Assembly (NCBI GenBank): GCA_020809705.1
Contig: CP085834.1
Coordinates: forward strand, 1,736,001-1,800,000
DNA from: Calonectria ilicicola
Taxonomy: Eukaryota; Ascomycota; Sordariomycetes; Hypocreales; Nectriaceae
Length of the DNA stretch: 64,000 nt
Reading direction: 5' to 3'
The translations under genes and the position numbers were made by a program. This document shows, in pieces, positions 11,767-23,812 of the stretch. Every line of letters starts with the position of its first letter. The first letter of the stretch is position 1. The notes below the pieces were generated by a model. It ran no database searches. It was not told the origin of the DNA and saw only the letters and a list, made by a program, of their open reading frames with translations.

Positions 11767-14700
11767 ATGGCACCTTTAGAAATTGCATCGAGTGCGACGG
11801 CTCTCATTACCTGCTCATCCACCGTTATCGCTAGCATTCACAAACTCATTCGGGGTGCTCGTCACGCCCGTGGCGAGTTTGACTTGGTCGCTCAGGAACT
11901 CACTTCCATCACAATTGTGCTCGATCTGATTGTGGAAGACTCAAATACCAACATCACCCTCATCCCCGACCATCTCCAGGAACAGATCGATGGCATAGTT
12001 AATAACTGCGCTATTGTTGTTGACCGGCTCCGAGACATGATCAATAAGTTTCAGGCGGGCACAGTTGTTGAAAGACTCCAGTGGACTGTTGATGGAAAGA
12101 AGGATGTCGATCAATATCGAGCCAGTTTGGAGGCTCACAAGTCAGCTTTGATTATTGCCCAAGACACAATGCAGTGGTATGAGCCAACTTACTTACTGTC
12201 TCCAACAAAAAAGCGAAACCCTCTAACTGCTGATTAGGATAATATCAAAGGATATCAAAACTGAGACGGTAAAGATTCGCGACACAACTACTGTGATAAA
12301 GGAAGACACTACTGCCATCCGACTTGATACTGAAGAGATTCTGGCTCAGATAGATCGACTTAGAGCACGGTTACCACGAGATAGTGATTCCAGCCAGCTT
12401 GATACCGACTTCATTCTGAACAGATATCTCGACAGTTTATCGGATAATCTGTCGGTATTCGGAGAGACACCCGTCCAGCTTTCTACACCCAACGTTCACA
12501 ACGATGCCAAAGACGGTGTCTTAGAGCCTACAAAGAGCAACAAGCTTGACATTGATATTACTCAAATTATAGGGGGATCGGTGCAGGCATCGGCGGGAGT
12601 CAATGGCCAAATAAATCCACATATTCTGGAGCAAGAATCGACATCAACGTCGGAAAGCGGTCATTCAACGTCAATCAAAGACCCTGAGTCTTTCAATACC
12701 GCAGCGACACTGGAAGAGCCCCCAGAGGTTGCTGTTCTGGCTAAAGAGGCGGCACCATACACGTCAAATCAGTCATTTGTTCATCATGCTGCTGTAGAGG
12801 ACGCATGCGACATTAATGAGAGCATTGTATCTAAGAAGTCTATTTCAGATATTCACAAGGTTCATACCGTCGAAGCATCGCGGAGCAAGAGCGGCCCGAG
12901 AGATGCACTTGGAAAAAATCAAGAAATGGCGATGACGGTTACAAAACCTAACATTGGACCTGCAATTGGACTGGGTGGTGGATTCCAACCAACCACGATG
13001 TCCGACTTGATTAAAGCACCACCATGCCCCTCCTTGCCCGGCAGGTCGCTTGCTATTCCTAAACCTGAGTACATAATCACCGAGTATAAGGATTTCCCAA
13101 TGGTAGTGATGAGGAGATTCAGTTTGGCGGAATTCTGCGATCCAGAACAACGAATACCCTGGATTGAACGTTTCACCACCAGCGGTGGTATTTGCACCGC
13201 GAGGTTTATGGACCACGAACGGTACAAATCGAGCACCTTTCGGGACGAAGGCTTCGAACAAGTGGGTATTCTTCCACTGGTCGAGGCATGTAGGATCGCA
13301 AACTTGCCTTGGATTGAATTCTTGTTGGTAAATGGAGCCGAAGTCAACTCCTCGTCTGAACGACTTGATTCAACTCCTAAACGGAGCGAAACAAAAATTT
13401 CCTTCAGTCCCTTGACTGCTTCCTTAGTCGCCGCTTCGGGGTTACATTATCAATCCTCCGCAGTGCCGAGGATTATTGAACTCCTTTTCCAGTATGGATT
13501 GGATCCTAAACACAAGGTTCATACAAAAGCATTGGATGTTTTGCTCGCATCGCGAGAAGAAGAATCCACAATCGCCCTCTTGAAAACTCTTATGTCGTAT
13601 GGCATCAGTCCTAGCATAGGAAACCCATTGTGGTCCTGCATAATGCAGTCAGCAAGCAATTCTGATGGCTCTGCTTCATCACACTACATCACCTTTGCGG
13701 GCGTTTTGTTGGAAAATGGCGCCGACATCAATAATAGCTTTGGGGATGGAAATGGACTTGGAAACTTTTTAAAAAAAGCCGCCCATCGACCAGAATATGC
13801 TCTCCGGACGGTCAAATTATTTTTCAACCAAGGTCTGGTCGCAACAGGAGACAGTATAGCTGTATATACATGCATCAAAGAAGCTGGCCTTGCGTCCGTC
13901 CGTAGCGAGCTTCTCCAGTTGCTGATTGACAACAAGGTGGATCTGGACTCAAGTCCAGAAGAGGGAATTTCACCACTTTATTTATCCATAAAACAATCCA
14001 TGATTACAGAGGCAAAAACTCTAATACACAACGGAGCACATGTCGGTCGTTATCCACGAAACGGAATGTCGACTCTCCAGCTCGCCATGAACAAAAACTT
14101 CTTTGATATTTTTAGTCTACTTCTAGAGAAGGGAGCCGACCCAAATTCGTTTAGATGGGAGTCAGAATCCGCTTTGTACTTGGCCACCTCGGGTTCCTAT
14201 GCTTCCGAGTATCTTCGAACCCTGATAAATCACGGAGCCCTTCCCAACAAGTTCCAATATGGAGGCTGCGATCCGCTTTATAGAGCTACACAATGGTGCG
14301 ACTACACCAAAGTGGATATCCTTCTCAAGGGAGGTGCCAAAGCTGGAGGTCTTACTCGCCGAAATAGCCCCCTCTTGGTTGCGGTGCGAAGAAATCAGCT
14401 TCGTATCGCCAAGGCCCTACTTGAATCGGGAGCACATCCGGATAAGATTTGTCCTGAAAAGGATCACAAAAGTTGCTCGCCGCTTTGGGTTGCCGTGAAT
14501 CGAGGTTATGTCTCCATTGTGCAACTGTTGTTACAGCACGGTGCCAGCAAGGAGTGCGTTAAGAGGTCGATTTCTTTGGCTGGTAGGTATATCTCCGTGC
14601 CCTCGCATTACATGCTAGAGGGTCGGAGTTACACAATTGAGGAGAAATCAAGGAAAGAGATTAAGAGTTTACTTAAGTTGGATACTGAGCTAGGCCCGAG

Positions 14701-14776
14701 TCTAAATATCTCTCGTGTTGCTCCCATCGACGATTTTAGGCAGCATAACGGATATGAGGACTGTAATTCGGATTGA
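11767..14776 (+). CDS. Ankyrin-repeat protein with fungal STAND-type N-terminal domain
   Basis: Two exons, 11767-12176 and 12238-14776, give 982 residues. The start MAPLEIASSATALI matches the opening of the fungal N-terminal domain found in STAND/NLR-like and HET-associated proteins (Pfam Helo_like_N type), a helical region here about 130 residues long. A long Ser/Thr-rich, probably disordered linker follows. From about residue 480 come eight or nine degenerate ankyrin repeats, the best being SLLLEKGADPNSF, TLINHGALPNKF, ALLESGAHPDKI and QLLLQHGASKE. No nucleotide-binding domain (no P-loop) lies between the N-terminal and repeat parts, so it looks like an NLR lacking its NOD. Such proteins act as scaffolds or in non-self recognition; a role in metabolite production is not implied by sequence. 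The upstream ATG at 11752 is less likely as start. Confidence 0.88.
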
Positions 14777-15711
14777 GTTTGGAATATGGAGTAATTGTTG
14801 AGAGGATAAGAATCATAAGCGCTTTGAACTAATTGCTGTCGGATCTAGTTTTAATAAATTAGTAGTACTGGCCTTTGAGATCCCAGAATTTAATATCCAA
14901 ACCACACATCGTGCTCGTAAACACATGGCCTCAACGGTATCTGTTGCCGGCCCGCACTCAGTAGACACCACACCATTAGTGACAGGGTGAGATGCACTAA
15001 GCCTAATGCATGGTGTTTGTAAGTGGTGTCGAAAGCCCCTTGTAATGTTTCGTAATCACAATTTGCCACCATTGTTGAATTCACCTCCTGTCCGACGGCA
15101 GTACGGAAAAACGTTCTTGTTTTTTTTATTAATTCTCCGTCAGTCTGACATGCAGCTGATGATGACGCCGAGATCGGCAAGTAGACAACCAACAAAAGTG
15201 GGTTCGTGCCATTGAGTTATATCCCCGCGGGGTTTCACTTTATAATCCCGGACCCATAACCAATAAGCCGAAATCCATAAACCGAAATACCGAAAGGGTT
15301 CACGGGAATTTTTGAAGCTACAGACAGGCTGATGTCAATGCCATAAAAGCACTCGTTTCCAGAGGGAAAGTAAAATTAAATCTCGAATCTATCTGTTTCT
15401 GTGTTTGCTCTTGCTTAGCTTTTCAACATGGCGATAATTTTTGTTCGAGATACCAGCTCCTCTAGGGGTGTCAGCATCCTATGGCCACATCCGATAACTG
15501 TTTCTATTTTAATCATTACTAGTTTTCAGCCTAAAAAATGCCTTCAAATCTAGTCTTGTTCCACTATACCCCCGAATGTGGCGTTCTCCTCACTTGCAAG
15601 CAGATAAGATTTAGGTGTAGTGGGAGGTTCATGAGAGAAATCAGGGATCCTTCGCTTTTCTTTCTATCTACATTACATTACAATTCTAATCTGTTGCCAG
15701 ACATTCAACTT
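14777..15711. other. Intergenic spacer
   Basis: 935 bp between the convergent ankyrin and regulator genes. Short ORFs on both strands resemble no family. I see no RNA gene. Confidence 0.5.
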
Positions 15712-16950
15712 TCATAGGTCTTTAATCCTCGTCATTTTGAGCTTCAAAGAACGAACACATCGCGTGTCATCGTGGTTTCCGTCTGGGTCTTCTCCTAGCC
15801 TTATCACAGCATTGAGGAGGGACTGACAGTGATGCCCCTTGAAGAGCCCAATGGCCCCATCCATGCCGTGTTTGGATGATGAAGAGATGCGATAATGCTC
15901 CGGCAGTCCCATCAGCAATTCGATTTGCTGAAGCTGGTGTTCTATCAAGTGAACCAGCAGGCTTCCAGACAGTTTGTGGTTGGGAGGAATTGGTAACCCT
16001 CCCAAGTACAGCGTAGGGGCGGATTCTGCTGATGTCGCAGCCGTCAGAGTCCTTTGACTACTTCCCAGGTACTCCAAAACCTTGGTGAAGATGACATCGT
16101 AAATAGAGACGATTTGAATGTAGCAGGATAAGGCCACGAGTAGTTGGGCGGTTCGCAGGCATGATGGACCAGAAGTATGTGGAAGTGTCAATGGTGTTTT
16201 CGCGGCCATTCCCGGCGGCCGAAAGGTTACAAGCAGACTCTCAAGTTCAGTTGATGCCTTGGAGACCTGAACCAGAGGGTGTGAGTCGGAGCTCTCTAGT
16301 TCTGCACCAATCCCGTTTTGAGAAAAGCTAAGGTTAAGGGTACCTTTGACATCCCAGGGCACCGACCGGATGGAACAGAGCTGGCCGCAGAGATCCGAAT
16401 GCAGATTTGACAGCAGCATTTCGGCGCAGTCTGTTGATGCAGATAGCGCAGGGTCCGTGGGGCTGGCCATACCCACGGGTATTCCGCTGAACTGATCTGA
16501 GGCAGTTCGGTGGGACGAATCAAGGTCCCCTCCAGTTCGTGGTTGTGGACCAATGTCTAGTGACGTGCTGTGTGGGCTTGTTAATTGAGAGAATAAACAA
16601 GCGTTAATGTCATGGTGTATGCTGATGCTATCCAAGAAGTCTTCTTGGAACATGTCATAATCTAAATCAACCATGCCTGTATCCGCCCCGTTGCTACTGT
16701 TGTTGTCGGCGGATGAGTTGCTTGTCTGAGACGAAGAACCGCTGGTCGGATCGACGCGGGGCTGTTGCTGCGACGGTGGGCGACCTGTGGGTCGGGCCAT
16801 GCTCGTGACGCATTTTGCACCTGATTTTAAGCATCTGAGACATGCGTCGGTGGATTGGCCTTCGTCGCGGGGGCATCGTAGCTTTTGGCCGCGGCAGCGA
16901 TCGCATGCAGACCGTTTCCACGGAGATCTAGATGAATTGCCTCCCGCCAT
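15712..16950 (-). CDS. Zn2Cys6 transcription factor, AflR-like architecture
   Basis: Single-exon gene of 412 residues encoding a nuclear regulator. The DNA-binding domain is at the extreme N-terminus: C16-x2-C19-x6-C26-x10-C37-x2-C40-x6-C47, with the first half reading SACDRCRGQKLRC. A Ser/Asn/Gln-rich linker follows, then an acidic segment (VDLDYDMFQEDFLDS). The C-terminal half contains RTAQLLVALSCYIQIVSIYDVIFTKV and a segment around HLIEHQLQQIELLMGLP, the arrangement of the AflR-type regulators of polyketide clusters. The downstream conserved region TRCVRSLKLKMTRIKDL ends the protein. It differs in type from the regulator at 3486, which has the MHR domain. It may control this locus or be a neighbour with its own targets. 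Confidence 0.92.
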   Translation of the reverse strand: MAGGNSSRSPWKRSACDRCRGQKLRCPRDEGQSTDACLRCLKSGAKCVTSMARPTGRPPSQQQPRVDPTSGSSSQTSNSSADNNSSNGADTGMVDLDYDMFQEDFLDSISIHHDINACLFSQLTSPHSTSLDIGPQPRTGGDLDSSHRTASDQFSGIPVGMASPTDPALSASTDCAEMLLSNLHSDLCGQLCSIRSVPWDVKGTLNLSFSQNGIGAELESSDSHPLVQVSKASTELESLLVTFRPPGMAAKTPLTLPHTSGPSCLRTAQLLVALSCYIQIVSIYDVIFTKVLEYLGSSQRTLTAATSAESAPTLYLGGLPIPPNHKLSGSLLVHLIEHQLQQIELLMGLPEHYRISSSSKHGMDGAIGLFKGHHCQSLLNAVIRLGEDPDGNHDDTRCVRSLKLKMTRIKDL

Positions 16951-19068
16951 CTTAATTGCAGGTGCTACAGTGGTGATTAAATGTAAATAGTATGCGAAAA
17001 CTGTGCTTCAAAACTCGCTTGGGTATGAGAATTTTAGTAAGAGCCGCCATTCATTGCGTTGAACTCCCCGGGGGAGCGGACGGCTTAAATGCAAAGCCGA
17101 AATAGAAGACTGCCCAATCGCACGCGTAAGCTGAGATGGGGCAGGATGCTATTCCATTCCTCAGAATAACTAGGACTATTGGTCGCCGACCAATGGGCCA
17201 GTCTCCTAAAGCGGCGTATAAATCCCTCAGCCAGATACGCCATGCAGCGATGGTTCGACATGCCTACAGGGCCTCTGTAGGAGGCTATACCATGCTGATT
17301 GATTCGAGCGGCCACTCACTCTCCCCATCGCCAAGGCGGGTGTTCCCTTCTCGCGTAACTAACCAGGCAGTCGAAGCGAGGTCGACGAATGTCGTCTTCG
17401 CAAGATTTGCTGCAGCAAACAGCAAGCGGTTGGTCGACTTGGACCCCGAAGAGTATGTAAATCTGTAACCTTCCTATTGAACACCAACACCCCTGCTGGT
17501 GCTCGTTGTACCGAAATTCCGAGCCCGCACGCCCCCAAAATAGTAAGTCGCCGACTGTGGAGACGGGAAGATTGATCCCGCCCTACCACAGAGCCGCATC
17601 CGTATGTACATGTGCTAGAAATGCAAGACCCTGGTGCTGTTGGATGCACCTTGCTCGTTCTTTTCGTATGCCACACCTGATCTTGGCTGCAGTCAGACGC
17701 AATCGTCCCGTGCCGCACATACAGAAGTCCCAAGTACCCACGGGGCCAACGATACTTGTGCCGTAACAGTATCGGCAGCTCTCACCGTCAGCCCAGCAAG
17801 CCCTCAGCAGTTCTGTGGGCCGTGTGTGTGGGGCGCTACATTGTGGTTGATTATATCGGCCACCTCTCACTAACGCTACTAACAAATATCCAAGTACTCT
17901 TACACATCTATTAGTCAACCTAGTTAGACTGCGCTCGTTCGTCAATTTCGGCTATCGCCGTCGACTCCTCTTCTCACCTATGGAGTTGATGGTGAGATAC
18001 GGCTGGTGGGTTAGCCCGCTAAGAAACTGAATAGTTGATCTGTCGTATCTGAGAGCCGCAAGCAACACCTACGTAGCCATAAGAACTAGGGTTCAAGTTC
18101 GAAACATATCAGAAGCTCCTGCCACGCATAGCCCGAATTTACCTTGTGAGAGCCTCGTTTAATACTATCAAGTACTATTCCTTTCTCGTGGGTACCTAGG
18201 TTCGCTTGTCTCGGTCGAGAGTGACATTGGAACACTTGTGAGATCAAATTAAACGATTAGAAGCTAAACTGTATCACGCACACTCCACACTAGGTGAAAA
18301 ACTCACTTGGGGATTCCAACCGACAGGTGGTTCAAGGTGACAGCAAATGGTAGGGGGAGTTTCTGTGGCGAAATTTGCAAAAAGGAGCATGCGTCACTTC
18401 CTCCTAAAGTGGCGCAGAGTGAGCATGAGCATGAATCCCGAGCCCAACCTCGAAAGAGCTGGGTGATTTGGTAATTGACTGTCCGCCATCCAGCTGTACC
18501 AAGATTCGCTATCACAAGATCTCAGGGTGAAGCCTCCGCCGGGGTTTCTACGAGTTCTTCTGCCTCCATCCACTCAGACGCAACTCAAACTTCACATAGC
18601 ACTCCAACTTTTTGCAAAGCGTAACAAGCATAATGGATTGGGTGGGCACGCCGACACAACGAAAAGATTTCACAGTTGTTTCATTGTGTCTATTTAGTCT
18701 GAGAGCTGTAGAGCCGTGGCTCGTATCACATATTGTAGATAGCCTTAATAGCCTAGCCTGACCAAGGCAGTCATGGCCAGATCAACTGGACCAGCTCCAG
18801 GCTGCACACAGCCCGGGGTCACATACAAATGCCGTCAATAACGGTGCTAGGTTCATTTAACAGTTACAGACATAGCCAGGGGACGTCATGGGCCCTCTCA
18901 AATAATTGTGGTAAAGGCCGTCAAATTGCAAATAACTTTAATCTTAGATAGGAACCCCAGGGCCACAATGAGGAACAGCACTATAAGAGACCTAGCTATA
19001 TCCCTTCCAAAGTGAAAAGTCAAAAGGTACTCTCAGTTACAATCTCCAACAGATCAAAACTGTGTCAA
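16951..19068. other. 2.1-kb gene-poor stretch between regulator and acyltransferase
   Basis: Several ORFs of 60-124 codons occur on both strands (for example 17136-17468 plus, 17583-17945 minus), but none has recognisable domains or splice-linked extensions. The first few hundred bp must hold the promoter of the regulator. I see no transposon ends or RNA gene. Confidence 0.45.
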
Positions 19069-20553
19069 TCAAGGCGCAGTTCTCAAACAAATGTTTAATC
19101 CTTCCATGAGATCCATTTTGATCTTCTCTAAAACCATACCCATAAACTCCTCCTCATAGTAGGTCTCATTATAGCTGACTTGCACTCTAAGCTTGTCCTG
19201 GAACGTAAAAACGTAAAAGATTGGCGTCCAAGTGCTATCAACAGTACAAAATACATCCTCAACCTCGCATTTATTCTCTCCCAATCCAAACTCTCGTCCT
19301 AGATACTTTTCTAGCAGTCCTAAACTGCTAATGGCTGGGGATCCAATTGATAAAACATCGGTAGGCTTAGACGCATTCCAAGACGCAGCTTGGAATTCAA
19401 GGCAATGCTTCGCCACGTCAATATAACTAATTGGTTTGCCTTCTTCATCTTTACCGAATTCTGCCAAATTAGTGGCATACATGGCAGCAATTTTGGTAGA
19501 TAGTGGACCAAAACTAATATCAGTGCTCATAATATCGGAGATCCGGAACGGGACAAGGTTTGCGTTGAGTCCTACGGCATAATCTGGGGTTAAGTAGCAA
19601 GGATGAAGTAGCTTGCGAAAGTCGGTGACGACAGTAATAGATGCATATTTCGCATCCGGATGTTGTGGAAACGATTCAATTAGTCTAACGAGGCTGGTGT
19701 TCATGGCAGAGGCGATACTGATACCCCGATTCACACATGTTGCTCGAATCTCTTTTGAAGCAGCTTCGTCAAATTCGACACAAATACACCGATTACCGGT
19801 GGGTGGATTTTCATAAGAGCCCTGGCGGATAGGTAGTGACAGTCCCATATGGGCCTTTGCGCCCTCTTCAAGCATTTTATCAACCACCTTTTGGATACAG
19901 GCTGCTCTGGAGGTGCTTGGCTGGCTTCCTTGCATAGCATCAATTCCTGGTCCTAGAGTGGGAAGAGCAACGTCGGCATGATAGGTCTCGAGGTCGGCGT
20001 CGAGTCCGTCCTGAATAACTGATGAGAGAATTGTCATTACGCTATTAGCCAACTTCAGCATCCCAAGAAAATCAATTCTTTGGTGTGAGCATTTGATGAT
20101 AAATTCGCATGTTGCAGGAACCCAATGAGCAGTCGGCATCATTTGCGGCTGAATAGCTTGAACGGCATTACTACGCTTCTGAAATGAATCCGGCCCATTG
20201 TCATGGACCACGAAAGTTTGCAGCCATTTTTCTGTGCTCAGCGGCCCGACGGTTATGCATTGTTGTGAGTCCTTGGCTGATGCTGGTGGATAAATAGCAC
20301 TCAACATTGGATGACGGTGCCAAAGTACCAGCCATGTCCGCTTCAGATAGCGTACAGGGTCAACCAGAGAGTTCGGAAGCTTCAGTTTTAAACCCAATGT
20401 TATTCCGTACGCATCCCGATCCAGGGACTTGCTGTAAATATTAGAGTACGCGAATTGCCATTTCTCAATTGTGTCAAACGGCCTAGTGAGAGTATTTTCC
20501 GATGGTGCAGACCACCCTTGAGGAGGCGTCGTCGAGTTGGGGATAAAGTTCAT
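19069..20553 (-). CDS. CoA-dependent acyltransferase-superfamily protein (HxxxD)
   Basis: Single exon, 494 residues from the Met of MNFIPNSTTPP. An in-frame Met 38 codons upstream (20667) would add a hydrophobic extension not expected in this family. The N-terminal half has KRTWLVLWHRHPMLSAIYPP, typical of the chloramphenicol-acetyltransferase-like fold. The catalytic signature is H157-QRI-D161 within KCSHQRIDFLG. The C-terminal half contains TVVTDFRKLL, the position where related enzymes carry their second conserved motif. Length and layout fit the fungal acyltransferases that O-acylate alcohols of secondary metabolites (Tri3/alcohol-acetyltransferase-like); a free-standing NRPS condensation-like role is less likely as there is no HHxxxDG. 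Predicted cytosolic. It probably transfers an acyl group to a hydroxyl of the polyketide; substrate unknown. Confidence 0.82.
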   Translation of the reverse strand: MNFIPNSTTPPQGWSAPSENTLTRPFDTIEKWQFAYSNIYSKSLDRDAYGITLGLKLKLPNSLVDPVRYLKRTWLVLWHRHPMLSAIYPPASAKDSQQCITVGPLSTEKWLQTFVVHDNGPDSFQKRSNAVQAIQPQMMPTAHWVPATCEFIIKCSHQRIDFLGMLKLANSVMTILSSVIQDGLDADLETYHADVALPTLGPGIDAMQGSQPSTSRAACIQKVVDKMLEEGAKAHMGLSLPIRQGSYENPPTGNRCICVEFDEAASKEIRATCVNRGISIASAMNTSLVRLIESFPQHPDAKYASITVVTDFRKLLHPCYLTPDYAVGLNANLVPFRISDIMSTDISFGPLSTKIAAMYATNLAEFGKDEEGKPISYIDVAKHCLEFQAASWNASKPTDVLSIGSPAISSLGLLEKYLGREFGLGENKCEVEDVFCTVDSTWTPIFYVFTFQDKLRVQVSYNETYYEEEFMGMVLEKIKMDLMEGLNICLRTAP

Positions 20554-21608
20554 TTCGGGCGTCCTGAGCCGAGAGATTACAGAATGAATAATGATTGAAA
20601 TGAGATATATGAAAGTCTCCTTTCGGTGTTCGTGGATCAGGATGTAGTTCCGAATACTATTCATCAATACAAATAGTCTTATAGCTAAGGGAAAGAACAG
20701 GGCTCAACTGACAGGCATACCTATCTTGTCACATACTTTCTGCCTCGGCAACTAATGCCCTATTGTGGAGACTAGTATTTCTGGCCTCAATGGCCTCAAT
20801 GCGTTGGCGCACTATTCACGTAGAAAATACCCAATTAGTCATAGCTATTACTGTGCCAAGCTCCTAGCTATGTAGATCTTTGGTAGTTGCGATGCCATTT
20901 ACGTCGCAAAATATATCCATTTACATAGTATTACATCACAACACATATGTGTCTTCATCGTACAGTGGCTACGGTATGTCCTATAACCGGTAGCCGCTCT
21001 TCGGTTGATAGAAATCAAAGCTGTGCGAATCAACCTTCAATACTGTGCAGCAAGGAGTCAGTAACCGAGACCCAGGAAGACCCGATATCAGAGACTTCTC
21101 TAAACTTGCCAATTTAAGCTCACTAAAGTAGTGGTCAGAAGCCACTAACTATCACTATGTCTAACCACAAGAGCGGCCTAAAGCTCGTTTACACTTCCCT
21201 ATACCCCGTACAACCATTATTTCGGTCATATTTCGGGTTAGGGTTACAGAACTGTGGCAAGCTCCACCAGGCTTCAAAAAACCTTTGCTTGATCACTCTA
21301 GTCAAATTCAGTGGACTTGAGGCACCTCCAAATGCCACTTATACCTGACGGTGGTGCTGGTAGTAGCGACCGACCTCAGAACGAAAACACGAATTGCGCC
21401 ACAACTAACCCTATACCATCTTAAACTGAGTAGTTGCACATAGAGAGCTTTTAGGTAGAATAAATGAGATCAAATGGGCCTAATAATAAATTTTCCTGGT
21501 ATCCCCTCTCGCATCCTTAATTTTGTTTGAATGGAATTCCCAGGTCTTAGGCGAGTCCTTTATTCTGGTCTCGCGTACGAACTCAAACACTCGAATCGAA
21601 GGATTAAC
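20554..21608. other. Intergenic stretch between acyltransferase and transposon island
   Basis: About 1 kb of normal base composition up to the island border. It contains the tandem repeat of GGCCTCAAT near 20788-20806 and the promoter of the acyltransferase. No gene seen. Confidence 0.5.
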
Positions 21609-21610
21609 TA

Positions 21611-21698
21611 CCCGTAGGCGTAAGGTGGGGCGCACGCCTTCACATCTTGTTCTGAGGTAGGCCTAGAAAATCTGTGTTAGTAAGGAAAATTTATATTA
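21611..21698 (+). repeat. Left terminal inverted repeat of island
   Basis: 88 bp matching the reverse complement of 57066-57153 with about ten differences. The outer 35 bp are identical. It is G+C-rich with intact CpG, in contrast to the sequence just inside. Confidence 0.9.
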
Positions 21699-22850
21699 TT
21701 TAAAGGATTTTGATTTTAATTATAAAATTAATAATTTTTTAATAATAAAGATTTAAATTTTATAATATAATTATTATTAAAAGTATAAAATTATAAATAA
21801 ATAAATTTAAAAATTATAAAATAATTAAAAATAAATATATTAATAAAAATAATAAAAATTATATTTTTAAATTTAATTAATTTATTAAAAAAAATTTTTT
21901 TTTAAATTATAATAATAATAATAATTTTATTAACTTTAAATTAATTTAAATAAATTATTTTTATTTTAAATTTTAATAATTTATTATTATAAAATCTTAA
22001 ATTATTTTATTTTTTAAAAAATAATTAATTTATTAATTTATAATTATAAATATTTTTTTTAATTTTTATTATTTTTATTAAAATTTAATATTAAATTTAA
22101 ATTTTAAAAAAATTAATATTTATAATAAAATTATTTAATAATTTTATTTATTAATTAATTTTTCTTTTTTTATTATATTATTTTAATTAAAAAAATATTT
22201 TATTAAAAATATTTTATATTTATAATATATTAATATTATTTTTAAAATAATATTTTTAATATTAAAAATATTTTTTAATAATAATAAATTTATATTTTTT
22301 TAATATTATTAATAAATATAATTAATTTAATTTTAAATATTTTAAAATTAATTATTAATAAAAAGTATTATTAAAATAAAAAATAAATTATTTTTTATTA
22401 TTATTTTTATTTAATAATAATATAATTAATTATAAATTTTATATTAATAAATAAAATATTTAATTTTTTAAAATTAATTTTATAAATATTAATAAATATA
22501 TTAATAAATGATAAATAATTAAATATTAGATTTTTTTAAAAAGATTTTTAAAATTATTTTTAATATATATTTTTAAATAATTAAAAAATATTAATATAAA
22601 AAATTATATAAAATAAATTAAATATAATAATAATAAATAAATAATAATATTAAATTAAAATAATATTTAATATAATTAAAAAGAATAATTTAAAAAATTA
22701 TTTATTATAAATAAATAATAAATCTTTTTTTATAAATAATTAATAAATATTAATATTAAAAATCTAAATTTAAAAAATTATAAAATTACTTATTATAATT
22801 AAATTATTATTAAAATAATACTTCTTTTTGTTTAATTTTAATAAAAGATT
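21699..22850. other. Extremely A+T-rich low-complexity stretch
   Basis: Almost purely A and T, with no ORF, no recognisable LTR and no family similarity. By position it should contain one arm of the outermost element and the 5' end of E4, but mutation has erased the evidence. Confidence 0.5.
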
Positions 22851-23595
22851 TTTATAAATATATATTAAATATATAAAATTATTTAAATATAAAAGAGTAA
22901 TAGAAGTAATTAAAGTAATAATCTATAGAATTATTAAAAGAATTGTTAAAAAGGGCTTTATACTTTATAATAAAAGAATAATTTTAATAATAATTAGAAA
23001 TAAAGATAAGAATTAAAGAGAAATAATATAATATTATAGTAAATAGTAGAGCTAAATAAGATTATATTAATTTTTAAGTAGTTAATAAACTTTAATTACT
23101 ATAAATAATAAAAGTCAATCTATATAAAATTATTAATATAAAAGAAATACCTTTTAAATATAATAATAATATTATAAATAAAAAGATTAATTATTTAAAA
23201 GTCTTTATTAAAAAAAACCAAAAAATAATCTTTAATATTATTAATATTAAATAATATAATCTAATTTTAAAATACCTATAATTATACAAATATAATCCTA
23301 ATATCTATTAATATACTAATTAGATATAAATATCTAAGAAGTATAATATAACTAATAATATTTCTATAAATCTAATTAAAAGATCTTAAACTTCTAGCTC
23401 TAATTAAGTAAAAGATATAAATAAAGAAAACTCTTTATTATTTAAAAAAATAAAATATAAATATAAGAATAATTAAAAAAGGTAAAAATAATAAATAATT
23501 ATTTATTTTAGAATATAATTTTAATAAATTAATAAAAGCTTTAAAGAAATAAAAGTTAAAATAGAAATAGATAGATTATAAAATATATTCTTATA
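22850..23595 (+). pseudogene. E4 Gypsy-type pol, upstream fragment (protease region)
   Basis: Conceptual plus-strand translation with many stops shows YNLILKYLQLYKYNPNIYQ, corresponding to the conserved stretch between retroviral-type protease and reverse transcriptase in Gypsy polyproteins. The reading resumes at 50614 after E3 is removed. Its own 5' LTR and gag could not be found upstream. Confidence 0.55.
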
Positions 23596-23600
23596 ATATA

Positions 23601-23812
23601 TATCACAGGCTAAAGCCTGGCAGAGGATTATAGCTATACTATATCTACCTAGATTAAGCTTCATAATTATATTAGTAGCAAGGGTATACTAAGACATATA
23701 TAATTAAAAGAATATATTCTTCTAATTATCTTTTTCTTTTTCTTCCTTAACTTTAGATAGATTAATATAAAGTATTCTTTAAATTAAATAAATCTAAGAT
23801 TAATCTTTTATA
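23601..23812 (+). repeat. E3 5' LTR (212 bp)
   Basis: Aligns end to end with 50397-50608 with mostly transition differences. It ends CTTTTATA versus CCTTTATA. Confidence 0.88.

Noticed and set aside
14890..15195. 101-codon minus-strand ORF between ankyrin gene and second regulator
   Set aside because: No recognisable domain, and the reading crosses a T-rich run typical of intergenic sequence.
17085..17945. Several 76-124 codon ORFs on both strands between the second regulator and the acyltransferase
   Set aside because: Overlapping in many frames, no domain, no in-frame splice extension; typical of non-coding G+C-balanced DNA.
19069..20553. Stand-alone NRPS condensation domain
   Set aside because: The active-site motif is SHQRID (HxxxD), not HHxxxDG, and no carrier or adenylation domain is nearby.
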